NCBI RefSeq assembly: GCF_003286085.1
Contig: NW_020825317.1
Coordinates: 4,712,001-4,776,000, forward strand
DNA: 64,000 nt
Direction of reading: 5' to 3'
DNA from: Drosophila persimilis
Taxonomy: Eukaryota > Arthropoda > Insecta > Diptera > Drosophilidae
The translations under genes and the position numbers were made by a program. A model generated the notes under the pieces. The model was not told the origin of the DNA, searched no databases, and saw only the letters and a list, made by a program, of their open reading frames with translations. Within the stretch, counting starts at the first letter, position 1, and every line of letters starts with the position of its first letter. Positions 47,702 to 59,457 of this stretch are shown here, one piece after another.

Positions 47702-50700
47702 TAACTTCCTCGGTTTCTCTGGAATTATTATATTTGCTTCTATTAGATTTCTTCTTTTTCTTGAATTTTGATTTATAATGAGTTATTTTCCTACCCCTAT
47801 TCTTTTCTTCATAATGTTTTTCGTCTACCTGTCTAATTTCACCCGTCCTTTTGAAAGGATTTGATACCTTAGACTTAACTAGAGGTGATAGTTTATAGCG
47901 GGTATCTACTTCATACTCTATGCGGTTTTTATTTAATTGAGTGATTTTATTCACTTTATTTAGTTGTGTGTCATAATCAGGTGAGCCTGCATAAATGAAT
48001 ATATCAGCTGGTGTCCTATTTGTGGTATTATGTTTGGTTTTATGATTATAAGTATAAAGAATTAATTCAAACTTCGTGAATCTATCTTCTGTGTTATCCT
48101 CGCTAGATATTATTCTTAATTTTTCATTTACTGTTTTATGAAATCTTTCTACGTCAGATATTCCATTTTTGCTGGAAGTGATCTCTATTTTGACGTTTTC
48201 CGCATTCAGCCATGCTTGCAATGCTGTGCACATAAAAGCTGAATCTTTATCGGCTTTGATTTCAATTGGTTTGCCCATCTCGTTAAAAACTTTCATGATG
48301 GCTCTTTTTGCTTCTAACCAGTCACGACTTTTTACTTCTACAAGAGTGGCAAACTTCGAGTATACGTCAATACATGATAGGAACTGTTGGTTACCAACCA
48401 TATAGAAATCCATGACGTATTTCTCTCTGATGTTCAGTATTTCCGGTGTAGTTTCGAATGCCAACTTCGTATTTCTATGCTCTGTTTTGGCAATATTACA
48501 AGTAGGACATTCGTTTATGATGTTTTGGATTAGTTTTTGATAATCCGGGTAATAGTATTTTCCCCTAAACCAATTGACGGTTTTCTCTATCCCTGGATGG
48601 AGTAAGCCTTTATGATTCTTTAATATGGTTTCTTTAAATTCAGCGTAATTCTGAATATCTAGGAGTTTCGTGCTTGATTTAATAGCTTTGGTTATATTGT
48701 TAGAATTAATGATTTCTAAATAGGCTTTTTGGAATGGAGGAAAATCTGTTTCGTTATGGAAATATAATGCGCTCTTTTTGGTGCATAGATATTCCTTTAT
48801 TATATCCTTCGCTAAGGTGTTAGTCATTTCCTTATACGTGATCTTGATGATTAGCTTGTGAAAATAACGAATTGTTTCTACCTTATCTTCATTGCCTTTT
48901 ATTAGCTCAATTTGCCGATTGTAATAGTTAATTGGTCTTTCCGTGATAGCAATGTGATTTAGATTGTCTTCCTGTGCGCTATGTACAGTTGCACCAACGC
49001 TATTGGAAGCTTCTCCCAGGAGATTTTCATTAATCTTTACCCTTGATAAGGCATCAGCTACATGATTTTCTTTGCCTGGTAGATATTTCATTTTAAAATC
49101 AAACTCATTCAGTTTTATTTTCCACCTTTGTAATTTCATATTTGGCTCCTTGAGGTTGTTCAACCAAATCAAGGGTTTATGATCGCTTTGTATCTCGAAT
49201 GTTCTACCGAACAGGTATGAACGGAAATACTTGGTTGCCCATACGATCGCTAATAATTCCTTTTCGATGGCTGAATAGTTTATTTCATGTTCATTTAGGG
49301 TTCTGCTAGCGTAGCAGATCGGTTTGTGTTCTTGTGACAAAACCGCTCCCAATGCTATGTTACTAGCGTCGGTTGTTACCGTGAACATTTTGTCAAAGTC
49401 TGGGAACGCAAGGATAGGGTCTGAGGTGATGAGTACTTTTAGTCTCTCAAATGCCTCGACGTACCTTTCTTCCTTGGGGTCTATGACAGCTCCTTTCTTT
49501 AGTTTGAGTGTCATGGGTTTTGCTATGTTTGCAAAATTAGGAATGAATTTCCTGTAGAACCCGCACAGACCTAAGAATGACTTTATTTGTTTAGTCGTTT
49601 CTGGTATTGGAAATTTGACAATGGCAGAGATTTTGCCTGGATTTGGTACTATTCCTTCAGTAGTGACTACATGACCTAGGAATTCAGTTTCCTTTTTCAT
49701 GAATTCACATTTATCCATTTTTAGCTTCAAGTTGGCGTCTCTCAACTTTCCAAATACTCTCCTTAGTGACAACAAGTGTTCTTCCAATGAAGTGGAAAAT
49801 ATAATGATGTCATCTAAGTATACAAAGCAATCTTTGAAGATTAACTCTTCTAGCAGATTGTTCATACATCTTTGGAAGGTAGCTGGGGCAGTGGTTAGCC
49901 CAAAGGGCATACGAGTGAACTCGTAATGTCCATGCTTAGTGGAGAACGCAGTTTTGGGGATTGAGCTAGGTTCCATGGGTATTTGATGGAAACCTTTTGC
50001 TAAATCGATTGTCGTAAAATACTGACATTTACCTAGTTTGTCTAGGATTTCATCCATTCTTGGAGTTGGGAATTTGTCCTTAACTGTTATTTCATTTAGA
50101 CTTCTATAGTCTACTACCATTCGATATTTTTGCTTTCCTGAAGCATCTATCTTCTTCGGAATCATAGATATGGGCGAGCAGTAAGGAGAATTCGACTTTC
50201 GAATTATTCCCTGCCTGATCATATCTTTGATTTGCTGGTTTACCTCCTGATCATGTATCTGGGCATATTTGTATGGTCGTCTGTAGACCGGGTCTTCATG
50301 TTGAGTTTTGATCTCGTGCTTGATTGTACTTGTGAAAGTCAAATTGTCACCTTCTCTGTACTGCACATCCTTAAACTCATATAAGACCTTCTTTAACTCT
50401 TCCCTCTCTTCGTCGTTTAAGTGTTCCAATCTTAATTGATTACATTCCCTTAATTCACTGTCTAGAGCGGAAGCGAAGTATTGATCTCCCTCTGGAGATG
50501 GGTCAAGGCACTTAGGTGCGATCTTCTCTTCTTTTGTAGAGGGATCAGTGCACTTCTGTGCGGTCTTGCCGGCTTCAATAGCTTCTCCACTCTGAATGAT
50601 TGGGTACGACCTAGCTCCTAGTGTTACAGTGTCATTTCTGTAATCGATGACGGCTTTACTTGCCATCAAGTATTCTCTTCCTAATAAAATATCATAATTT

Positions 50701-50957
50701 TCGGAAAAGTTATGTATGTAGAACTTTTGTTCGGACGGACATGTTTTGTTCGCATTCCTCATTATACTCTTAGTTAAACGGACAGGTCCATTGATGGTAT
50801 GGACCGTAAGGTTATCGTCTTTTATCTCGGAATCTGTGTAATTTTCTTTCATGATGTTGATCGATGATCCCGAGTCAGCGATACACCTTAATATTCTTTT
50901 ATTAATGGTAATGTTTATATAGGGTCCTCCTCGGTTTCTTCCGAGGCGGCTTGATGA
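47673..50957 (-). CDS. pol: Retrotransposon Pol: protease, reverse transcriptase, RNase H, integrase
   Basis: Made as a Gag-Pol fusion by -1 frameshifting; the start given is the predicted slip site. From the first in-frame ATG (50852) it is 1059 residues. The protease active site DSG lies just before that ATG (IADSGSSINIM). Reverse transcriptase has DLAKGFHQIPM and the catalytic YLDD (residue about 344). RNase H has VTTDASNIALGAVLS (about 491) and SDHKPLIW. Integrase has an HHCC finger (about 744-786, ending CPTCN) and DDE residues in VMDFYM, ADKDSAF and DVERFHKTVNEKLR (about 900). The frame is intact, and its last 29 bases overlap env. Confidence 0.92.
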   Translation of the reverse strand, partial: SSSRLGRNRGGPYINITINKRILRCIADSGSSINIMKENYTDSEIKDDNLTVHTINGPVRLTKSIMRNANKTCPSEQKFYIHNFSENYDILLGREYLMASKAVIDYRNDTVTLGARSYPIIQSGEAIEAGKTAQKCTDPSTKEEKIAPKCLDPSPEGDQYFASALDSELRECNQLRLEHLNDEEREELKKVLYEFKDVQYREGDNLTFTSTIKHEIKTQHEDPVYRRPYKYAQIHDQEVNQQIKDMIRQGIIRKSNSPYCSPISMIPKKIDASGKQKYRMVVDYRSLNEITVKDKFPTPRMDEILDKLGKCQYFTTIDLAKGFHQIPMEPSSIPKTAFSTKHGHYEFTRMPFGLTTAPATFQRCMNNLLEELIFKDCFVYLDDIIIFSTSLEEHLLSLRRVFGKLRDANLKLKMDKCEFMKKETEFLGHVVTTEGIVPNPGKISAIVKFPIPETTKQIKSFLGLCGFYRKFIPNFANIAKPMTLKLKKGAVIDPKEERYVEAFERLKVLITSDPILAFPDFDKMFTVTTDASNIALGAVLSQEHKPICYASRTLNEHEINYSAIEKELLAIVWATKYFRSYLFGRTFEIQSDHKPLIWLNNLKEPNMKLQRWKIKLNEFDFKMKYLPGKENHVADALSRVKINENLLGEASNSVGATVHSAQEDNLNHIAITERPINYYNRQIELIKGNEDKVETIRYFHKLIIKITYKEMTNTLAKDIIKEYLCTKKSALYFHNETDFPPFQKAYLEIINSNNITKAIKSSTKLLDIQNYAEFKETILKNHKGLLHPGIEKTVNWFRGKYYYPDYQKLIQNIINECPTCNIAKTEHRNTKLAFETTPEILNIREKYVMDFYMVGNQQFLSCIDVYSKFATLVEVKSRDWLEAKRAIMKVFNEMGKPIEIKADKDSAFMCTALQAWLNAENVKIEITSSKNGISDVERFHKTVNEKLRIISSEDNTEDRFTKFELILYTYNHKTKHNTTNRTPADIFIYAGSPDYDTQLNKVNKITQLNKNRIEYEVDTRYKLSPLVKSKVSNPFKRTGEIRQVDEKHYEEKNRGRKITHYKSKFKKKKKSNRSKYNNSRETEEVNGIGELQHN

Positions 50958-51871
50958 AAATTTACGTCCATCTTCGTTTGGCCACTCTGGCTCTCCCTCC
51001 CTCTTTTAGTAGGTTGGTTGGGTCCACTCCCACTAGCTTGGTTTTGAAATATTTGCTGATTGAATGGATTCTGAGCCCTACCTTGATTCAAGGAATTTTT
51101 GAACTCATTGTATAATCCAGGATTTTGGGAATTTTGATTTTGATTTGTTCGATTCGTCTGACCTGTTCCAGATGAACTCTGAGTTTGATTGTGATAGTTA
51201 GTAGTATTATAATTTGGATAATAGTTTCCAACATTCTTTCGATTTGATTGAGACGATTTCGATTGATCTTTATTTGTACCTGAATCTGTTGTACTAGCTT
51301 CGTACAATCCTTCTTCTTGTGCTGCCTTCTTAAGATTAGACAATGTGGTAATATCTTTTCTTGCTAAGGTCATGAACATTCTGTCAGGAAGTTTTCGAGT
51401 AATGACATCTTTAATTGTGTTGTTCAAAGCGTTTTTATAAATGACATTATTTTCTGGTATGTTTTCTAAGTTTAGCTTATTGTTTATTAATAATGCTTTT
51501 ATCTCTAATTCTTCTATAAACTTACGAAGACTGCCGTTGAATCTGGTGGTGTATAGTTGTCGTAAGAGTTCTTCATATGGTGTGTGATTTTTGAACTCGT
51601 TGATCAGCGCCGTCTTCAGTTCGAGCCACGTGTTGGGTTGTGTCATTTGCGATATGCGTTGTGCCTCTCCTGACAGTTGGATCTCGGTCGCTCCAAATAG
51701 GATCCTTTGTTGGCGAAGATCTTCAGTTGGATATAATCCGCATACATATTCGATTCGTTTGATAAATGAGCTTAGCTGTCCAGATGAACCGTCATAGGCA
51801 GGTATTTGTCGGATCGACAGCAGTGCCTGGTTCAAGTGGATTTCGCTCAATGATAGTGGTGGTAACGCCAT
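50915..51871 (-). CDS. gag: Retrotransposon Gag
   Basis: A structural protein of 318 residues that forms the particle. The N-terminal half is the helical capsid-like region (MALPPLSLSEIHLNQALLSI, RIEYVCGLYPTEDLRQQRIL). The C-terminal third is rich in Asn, Gln, Ser and Thr and has no CCHC zinc knuckle, as is usual in this group. The frame is open throughout. The start is the first ATG after the primer-binding site. Pol overlaps the end in the -1 frame. Confidence 0.88.
   Translation of the reverse strand: MALPPLSLSEIHLNQALLSIRQIPAYDGSSGQLSSFIKRIEYVCGLYPTEDLRQQRILFGATEIQLSGEAQRISQMTQPNTWLELKTALINEFKNHTPYEELLRQLYTTRFNGSLRKFIEELEIKALLINNKLNLENIPENNVIYKNALNNTIKDVITRKLPDRMFMTLARKDITTLSNLKKAAQEEGLYEASTTDSGTNKDQSKSSQSNRKNVGNYYPNYNTTNYHNQTQSSSGTGQTNRTNQNQNSQNPGLYNEFKNSLNQGRAQNPFNQQIFQNQASGSGPNQPTKRGRESQSGQTKMDVNFHQAASEETEEDPI
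50957..50963 (-). promoter_or_regulatory. Predicted -1 frameshift heptamer
   Basis: A AAT TTT in the gag frame fits the X XXY YYZ rule. The -1 frame is open from here into pol, and the gag stop follows 42 bases later. No downstream pseudoknot was modelled. Confidence 0.5.
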
Positions 51872-52160
51872 GTTGTTGGTGTTGATTGGGTTTTGTTTTG
51901 TTGTAGTTTTTAACTTTATTTTGGTTCACTTGTAAGTTTTTTTTGATTTTGTATTAAGTGTTTCACTGTCCTTGGTGATTCACTATCTCCGCTTACTTCA
52001 GTTCACTTAAATTAGTTTTGCAAATCGTATGTGCTTGCAGCACATAGGTTCTTTGGCGGATTTCACAATTTTATTAACAATTCCGGGATTACGTGATCAC
52101 AGTAATTATAAATTACACAAGCTGACCATTACCGAAATATAGGTGTTAATTTTAAACGAA

Positions 52161-52178
52161 ATCCTACCGACTGCGCCA
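52161..52178 (-). other. Primer-binding site, tRNA-Ser type
   Basis: On the minus strand TGGCGCAGTCGGTAGGAT directly follows the 5' LTR, overlapping its last base. TGGCGCAGTCG is the complement of a Drosophila tRNA-Ser 3' end (CGACTGC, discriminator G, CCA). 17.6 and 297 use the same primer. Confidence 0.8.
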
Positions 52179-52773
52179 GTTAAATATCCGCAACTCGATT
52201 TTAAGTTTTTAAAAAAATACTTTTATTTTACAAACTTAAATATCTTTATGTCACAAGATTTAAATGAATTCCCCGACTTGACTTTCGGTCTGCTTGTCTC
52301 AAACGGAACTGATCTCTCTGCTGCTGGCTAGTTTCCATGAGCCCTTCTCTTGGAACTCCCGACTCTGGCTTCGGGCGTTGCTTTCCTCGGCTGCATCTTC
52401 GTGTCGGTGGCGTACGTGCCTGGATCGATATTTGGGGATGCGTCGGCTTTGATGAAAGGCATCCACTGCTGGCGATCGGTGTTGCATTACATGACGGAGC
52501 TAGGAATGTGATACTCCTTGGTTTTATGTCTAGCTTTGATTGGTCCTCATGAGTGGCGTGATTCTAAAGAATCGATTTCTCGAGAGTGGCGTGATTCTAA
52601 TGTTGCTGAAACAATGTGGTCCATTGTTTATATTATGGGGGGCCCTAGCTTGGAGTATGGGAAGAAACAGTTATTGATTCTTGAGTGGGGTCCTGTTACT
52701 TGTGTGGATGGGGTGGATGAATTGTACATAAACATAATGTGTATGGGATGTGGGGAATTATGGATATGTCACT
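52178..52773 (-). repeat. 5' LTR of the retrotransposon
   Basis: The 596-bp LTR is upstream in element orientation. It is the same length as, and on reading identical to, the copy at 45663-46258. Short open frames in it are shared by both LTRs and are not genes. Confidence 0.92.
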
Positions 52774-52777
52774 ATAT

Positions 52778-55700
52778 TTATGTCAGTTGTATTTCCTTTT
52801 CAAAGAAAGCTCCGCGCACACAGTAGTCACTCTTTCTTTAAATTTGCTTCCCTCAGGAGGGCTTTGAGTCAAATAAGACAGTTTGATAGCAATTGCAATT
52901 GTTCTTTGATCGAACAAATTGGGTAATGGCTCATTGGTTTTCATTGGTAGTTCCTGCAATCAGTCCGAAAGATCGTAGATATCTGAAAGAACACTACTCA
53001 GGTATCCTTTATCTCGTTTCAAACAACGAGTATTCCCCATTTTGATTCTCTCTAGTTGAGGCCGACGTTTTTCAAATTCACGATTGGTATAGAGTATTGA
53101 TTAAAATCAGCAAAGACTGCGAATTTATGCAAAGCATGAGTACGAGCAAATTGTGTCGTCTTGAGCTCATGACTCTGTAAACTCATGGGATATTCATAGG
53201 CACCCCCAATGCCAAATGGGGGCAGCTGCTGCCTATGGCCTGCTGCTAAACTAACCTCCAGTAACCGTATCGCGACTGCGCAGCGACCGCAGTGTCATAA
53301 CATTGGCGTACTAGGAGGAGGAAGAGGAGGAGGAGGAGGAGGAGGGCTGCACGCGAATTGAGCTTCAGTTTTATAGATTCCGCTGGCGCAGGCCATGCAC
53401 GCATATCGATATGGCCGCATTAAAATTTAATGGCAACGCAGCTCCCATTCACTTCTGCGCCTCTGGCCAGGACTCCGCACTAAAGCGGACAGGACATGGC
53501 CGGGGCACGTGCACATTTATGCTGATTCTAAACAAAGGAATAAAAACTTTGTCGCCGCGCACATGAGACCGCTCTCCTGGTGGGAGTGGGTGGAGCAATG
53601 GGAGCAGCAGAAATTTTTTATTTGGCAGCCGAAGTCGAAGGACGTCTCACCGTTAAGGACATTAGTGCGTTTCTGCCTTTTACTTCGACTCCAATCGGCT
53701 CTCCCCTCAGTCCTGGCATGGTTTTTTTTTTGGATCTCGCCTCTGGGAGAGCTCGTAAAGCGCAGCACCGAACGAGCCTAAGCGAAATTTCATTGGTTTT
53801 TATGGGCATCGGCATCGACATCGGGACAGGGAGCCTTTCACTTTCCTGAAGTTGGAGGAGCTCGTCTTAATGCTGCCTCATCTCCATCGTCATTCCGACG
53901 CCGCCCACCCATTGACATTGGCAATGGCAATGGCAGCGCCATCTTTGCATCTCCTCACTGCAGCACATCCTTTCGACATCTCCTCTCGTTGAGCAGGCAG
54001 GCAGTGCCAACCCCTTGTGTGGCAGGGCCCAGACGTGTCGCCTCTCGTACGTCCTTCAGCCCATTCAGCAGAACATCTCTGCCCTACCCCCAGAGGGGGA
54101 AAGAGCGAGAGATGTCTGCGGGCCCCCTGCTTTTCGTTCACTTTTGAATAGTGCAAAAAAGTGCACTCAGGCAGCAGCTTGAGCTTGAGCCGCCCCCGAA
54201 GCACTCACCCACCTACCGACCACACACCCACACACTAACACACACACAGTTGGATGCACCCACCACCGTTTCACTTTCGTTCTTACATCCCCCAACCCAC
54301 CAGGAGGGGGTATCTGCTCCACCTCCAGAGTTTGCACCTGCCAGGGTGCAGTGGATGCCTGCTCCTGCAACTAAACTCCATGTAAAGGCTGGTAAAGGAT
54401 TCTATGTCAACATGACGAAAGGAGGCTGCAGTCGGCGGCACAATCGACACTCTAATGCATTCCCTTCTCCTCTCCTCTCCTGCTCCGCCTGCTGGGGGTG
54501 GAATCATTTGCGAGGGTTAGAACTCGTCTCGTCTCGTCTCGTCGCGTTGCTTCGCTTTTCACTTCTCGCTTCGCTTTCGATTTGTCTCGTGCCTGTCTAG
54601 TGCATCTAACTGTGCAACTCATGAATGCCACGGAGGGGAGTGCGCAGGGGAGTGGCAGCTAGTGGCAGTGCCAGCGCCAGTGGTAGGAGTGGGTTAGGCT
54701 TTTGTGCAACTCAAGTGCATGTCGTCATCGTCGACGACGCCGTGTTAAGTGCTCCCAAACAAAGCGCCTGCTGTGTCTGTATGTGGAGGCATATTGGGGG
54801 GAGCGGATGATGGAGGGATGGTGTTTGGTGGGGTGTGGTGTATATGTGACGCGTGATTTCTGTGCAATTTAACCCCATTTTGTAGCAGCTCTACTCATGG
54901 AGCCCCCAGGAGGATGAACGCAGCTGCAACGCCTAAGCAGATCCAAAGCCTGATGACGCACACTTCTCCTTCCGCTGCACAACACTCTAAGAGTGTGTGG
55001 AAAATTTCACTTTTGCCAGGAGCCCGCCTTAGTTGACGTCTCTCGAATGGGGGCTATGGGCACCCGGATTAGGCGAAATCTTGCCCATGTCTACAGTTTA
55101 ATTGCAATGCCACTTCTGATGCTTCTAGGGAAAGGAAGAGTTCGAGTTGTGCAGAATAAAATATCGAAACCGTGGAAGAATGAATCCAGAAACAGAGCCA
55201 GAACCAAAGCCAGAATCCAGACTCAAGACAAACTAAAATGGAGAGAAAAAACCAAGCAATGAAGCCAGAATGAGACTCATATGCTTAAGTAATTTGCATA
55301 GGCCATAGATGGGATGATGGAGATGGAGGTAGGGGTTGGGGGTCTCGGATGTTGATGCGGATGCGGATGCAGCGCAGGGTAGAGACCATGCAAGACAAGC
55401 TAATGAATGTCGAAATACACAAACAGCTGCAGCAGCAGCAGCTGGTAGAGGGGCAGAAGGAGGTGGTGGAGCAGGCTGCCTGGGGGACTCTTGGGTGTGG
55501 GGTCAACCTGCACAAAGCAGAATTATTTGTCAATGCAACAAAACGGAGAGGACCGAAACGAAACGAAAAGTTTGAGATGCTATTGAAGCAGCCTTGAACA
55601 GGGCGGGGGCGGTGTTGAGTGGGTGTGAGTGTGGGTGTGTGGGTGTGTGAGTCGCATTCATGCAAGGGTGAAACACAAACGGGCAAAGAATGCCAAACAA

Positions 55701-58700
55701 ACTTGTCAGATTGCGAGTATAAAAAGTGAAATGAACTGAGGAGCAGGAGCTGGAACAGGAGTCCTGCAGCTGCAGATGACGATGGAGTTGGTTGTCTTTT
55801 GTTTCGTCTTTCGTTCTATTGTTTCGTTTTGCTCTCCTTTTCTTCTCCTGCTGCGTGTCCTGGCTCCTGTTCTTGTACCTTCTGCACTTGTACATGTGTC
55901 GCATTTGCCCGTGGAATGGGATGTGTTGGGGTGGTGCAGTTCGGGGGTGGCCAACTGCACTTGAACTACACAAATTGCGGACGCAGACCGAGCCCAACCG
56001 ATAGCGCTAGCCGGAGCTGGAGCACTCAAAACTGGAGCTAGAGCTGGGGGTCAGACCTCTAGCTTAGGGGTAACCTTCCGTGGATGCTACTGGGAGCTGC
56101 CGTTAAGGGATGCAGTCTGCAGTTCTGGCTGCAGTCTCGTGTCTGGAGTCTCTCGTTAGGGGTTAGGTTTCTCGGCCGCTCTAAATGATGTCTCGTCTCA
56201 TCGTCTGCCGGCAGCTGCTTAGGCAAACACCCGCAGAGCCAGACCTCCCCCAGGTGGATGGTGGATGGGTGGAGGCAACGCGCTCTATTTGCATATTCAT
56301 ATACATATGGGTACACAAAATTTGCGCCGTGTAATGAGGAGGCTGCTAGGGGTAGGCCACCACCATCCATATACCCTCCACTTTCCCCCACTCATTCGGG
56401 GGTCAACCCTTTTGCTGGCATTGCGCGCGTGTATTAGTGGAGGGTTTCCTGTGTGAGCGTCCCTTTTTTTTGGGGAGTTTTCATTAGAAACTTTTTTTGC
56501 CAACATCATTCTGCGGCAGTGGAAAACGTCAAAACAAAAAGGGTTCGCACTCCAGCAGCCCCCACCGTTCAGCACCCAGTGCCCGGTATATACCAGAGAT
56601 AGTATGTACGGATGGACAGTGCTCCCTACCCCTACCCCTACTCGACTCTGTGCTCCATATATGCAGATCTATATACACCCACACACGCACGCACACACGA
56701 GAGAACGGGAGGGAGCGACGAGGGGAGGAGGGGGAGAGATAAACACAGACGGCGATTTAGATATGTTAGACACATGCGTGTGCGGGCTGCACCACGACAA
56801 CCCCCACCTCTCACATGGTCTGTTGCTGACATGTTGCTCCATCTCCACAGATCCCTTTGCCCCTATGCCCCCTGCGTAGCCCACGACAACTAAACACGCT
56901 TAATTAGAAAGTAGCTGCGGTCACCGCTGAAGGAACGGCTGTGGACCTCGACATTCGCGTCCGCTCATTTTTCACTGACCCAAAACCCACCCCACCTCCG
57001 CCACCACCATCGCCGCCGAATCACATCGTTTTTGGATACCCTTTGCAGAGAGATTTTCATCACAGAAAGAAATATCCGCCACAACATCAGATTCAACAGA
57101 CGAATATCTCTGTTTCTATACAGATCCATAGGTCTTGCATTTGGATGAGTCGGAAGGTGAGTGGGAAGTCAAGGCCAAAATCAAAGGACCGCCCAATCGA
57201 TCTGCAAGTGTATCACAGGCATCGTTGATGCCTCTTCTTTTTTCTGCTTTTAAGGTCGAATTTGGTTGAAAATTTCTGCTCATTAAATGACTTGCCCCCA
57301 GGAAGGGGGTTCAATTCGGGTTTCGGGATCGGGTTTGTGCTTGTGCTTGGGTACATATGAATATTCGTTTGTTGAATTAATCACTGGGGCTTTGCTTTTG
57401 TTTTTTTTTGCCCTAGCCATAGCACAACACCTCCTCCACCTCCACCCACATTCATTTCCGCGCCCAGCGACAGCGCCCCCCACATGTCCAGCAACGAAAA
57501 ATTGACGCGGCCGTTACTCTAGGCATATTTGGCAGCCCGACCGCTACTCCCCGCGTGGCACTACCCCCCTCATTACTATGCAGCAGCAGATCGATAAAAA
57601 GTTGGTCCACGAACGTCGACAGCGACAGCGACGGCTACGGCGACGGCGACGACGAAGCCACCGCAATCGTCGACATGTGTGAAATGCGCACATTAAATAA
57701 AAAAGGCGCTTAAAACAGGAAAAAAAGGATAAAAATTAAGGGGTTGCCACCTGGCCCCCCACACACACACACCCAAGGGTTTTCCATGGTATATTTTGGC
57801 GATTTTGATGGCAAAGGACCCGTGCCACTGCCCCTGCCCCGCTCCTGCGGCAGCGACTCGTTTTAGATAAGGTGACTAGCAGCGGCGATTGTTTGGAATT
57901 TTAATGTAAAAGTTTTTATGGCGCATTCGTTTCCAGCGAGCGATTCGCCAATGGTCGCTAAATTGGATGGAGAATTGTGGGTGGGCATGGATGAGGTATG
58001 GGTATTGGTATGGGTATGAGCTCTACTCTCAGTGGGATTTTACGTGGCTTCGACAGGGTTGAACGTGAAGGATACTACTACTCATGTAGTACCCTTACCC
58101 GTCCAAAAGCACAACCCCCAAAGAGATGCATGAGAATAGAAGCGGCAACTGTACTTCCTGGACCTGGAACAAGCGTGTAACTATGCAAAGAACGCAACGG
58201 ACCCCAAAGTCAGTTCTTGTTTTTGTGTTTTTTTTTTGTTTTTTGGTGGTAAACATCGGCAAACGGTTTTTAATCATTCCAGCCAGCTTCGGGGCCCCAG
58301 AACCCACAAAAAGATGAAAGCGCCCGTCGACGACAGCGTCAGCGACTAAAATCAAAGACACAACACAATCCGTGCATCAAAAGCCGCTTTTGGCTTTTAA
58401 TATCCAACTGCAACATGCAGCCGCAGCCGCAGCCGAAGCTCAAAAGCGGAGCTGCACGGACAGCACTTTGCCTTCATCCGAATTTGAATATCCCTCTCGG
58501 AGAGAATGCGTGGGTGTCGCTTTGAGCTCATCGCCTGTCAGCGGCAAAACCACACAAGGATGCAACACCCCCATCCACCCGATCCACCGACAGGATTGCT
58601 GCAATTGCAGCTCTACATACACAAAGCATTCTAACATGATTTTAATTACAACAGCGACAAAGTGTTGCCAGTTGCCGCTACATCTTCCGCTCCTATGCCC

Positions 58701-59229
58701 CATTCCCCTTTCCCCATTTCCCATTTCCACTGGGGAAAAGAAAAACTTGCCAAATGCTTGGTAGGAAATGCAACAGCCCATGCCGCAAAATGCCCTCAAG
58801 CGGTGCACACAACCTCCTACACGTGCACAACATCTTACTCTCTCTCTCTTCTTATGTGAGCTGAGATGGATAGGAGGATTCAGAATTTACTTAAAATGCC
58901 TGATGTGAGACTATCGTGCTATGTATTGTATGTATGAAAATCGGATGATTTTGGATCATCTTAAGATGATTTGAAGTTGCCTAAAACTAATAGCCATAAC
59001 TTTAACATAAATATACATACTTCCTCCAAATTTCTGTATGCTTTGTACTGCATGATATATAAAAGAGGGCGCACAGTGCACGAGGAAGAGTGTGTGTGAG
59101 AATCAGTAAGCGTGTGGATGGCGTTGTTTCATTTGTTCCTTCTGGCTATGATAATCATCCGATCTGATTCAGATTCAGCAATCTGCTAGATTTTATCAAT
59201 CTTTATGATTCTGAGTGCTTCACAGGAGT
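52778..59229. other. Right flank of the retrotransposon, no supportable gene
   Basis: About 6.4 kb of non-coding-looking DNA. It has a GGA-rich tract (53313-53345), CA-rich runs and many short open frames that are low-complexity on both strands. An open stretch at 56941-57158 ends at a donor-like AAG|GTGAGT but has no convincing start or partner exon. Confidence 0.5.
53313..53345. repeat. (GGA)n purine tract
   Basis: An imperfect GGA/GAA tract of about 33 bp. Confidence 0.8.
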
Positions 59230-59457
59230 CTGGATACAAAATTTGGTTGATCTAGCTCTTATAGTCTCTGAGATCTATGCCCTCATCGGGATGGACATGG
59301 CCATATCGACTCAGCTATTGATGCTGATCAAGAATACATATATGTGCATACTTTATGGGATCGGAAACGCTTCCTTCGGGGCGTTACACACATCCACTCA
59401 CCAACAATACCGCTATACTCACTTTGAGTACATAACGGGTATAAAAACACAGGAAAG
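59230..59457 (-). mobile_element. DINE-1-like fragment, inverted
   Basis: On the minus strand it begins TTTTTATACCCGTTATGTAC and carries AACGCCCCGAAGGAAGCGTT, AAAGTATGCACATATATGTA and the GATCAGCATCAATAGCTGAG core, then GCTAGATC at its far end. It is more diverged than copies A and B and lacks the TCTGTCCG run. Confidence 0.65.

Larger units (their letters stand above)
45663..52773 (-). mobile_element. Complete env-bearing LTR retrotransposon (gypsy/17.6 group, errantivirus type)
   Basis: The element is 7.1 kb with two 596-bp LTRs that read as identical, a 4-bp ATAT duplication on each side (45659-45662 and 52774-52777), a primer-binding site complementary to tRNA-Ser, a polypurine tract and three open frames in the order gag, pol, env. 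In element orientation the LTR runs AGTGACATATCC to TTTAACT, with AGT/ACT ends as in the 17.6/297 group. It inserted into a TA-rich stretch. Intact frames and matching LTRs point to a recent insertion. Confidence 0.93.
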
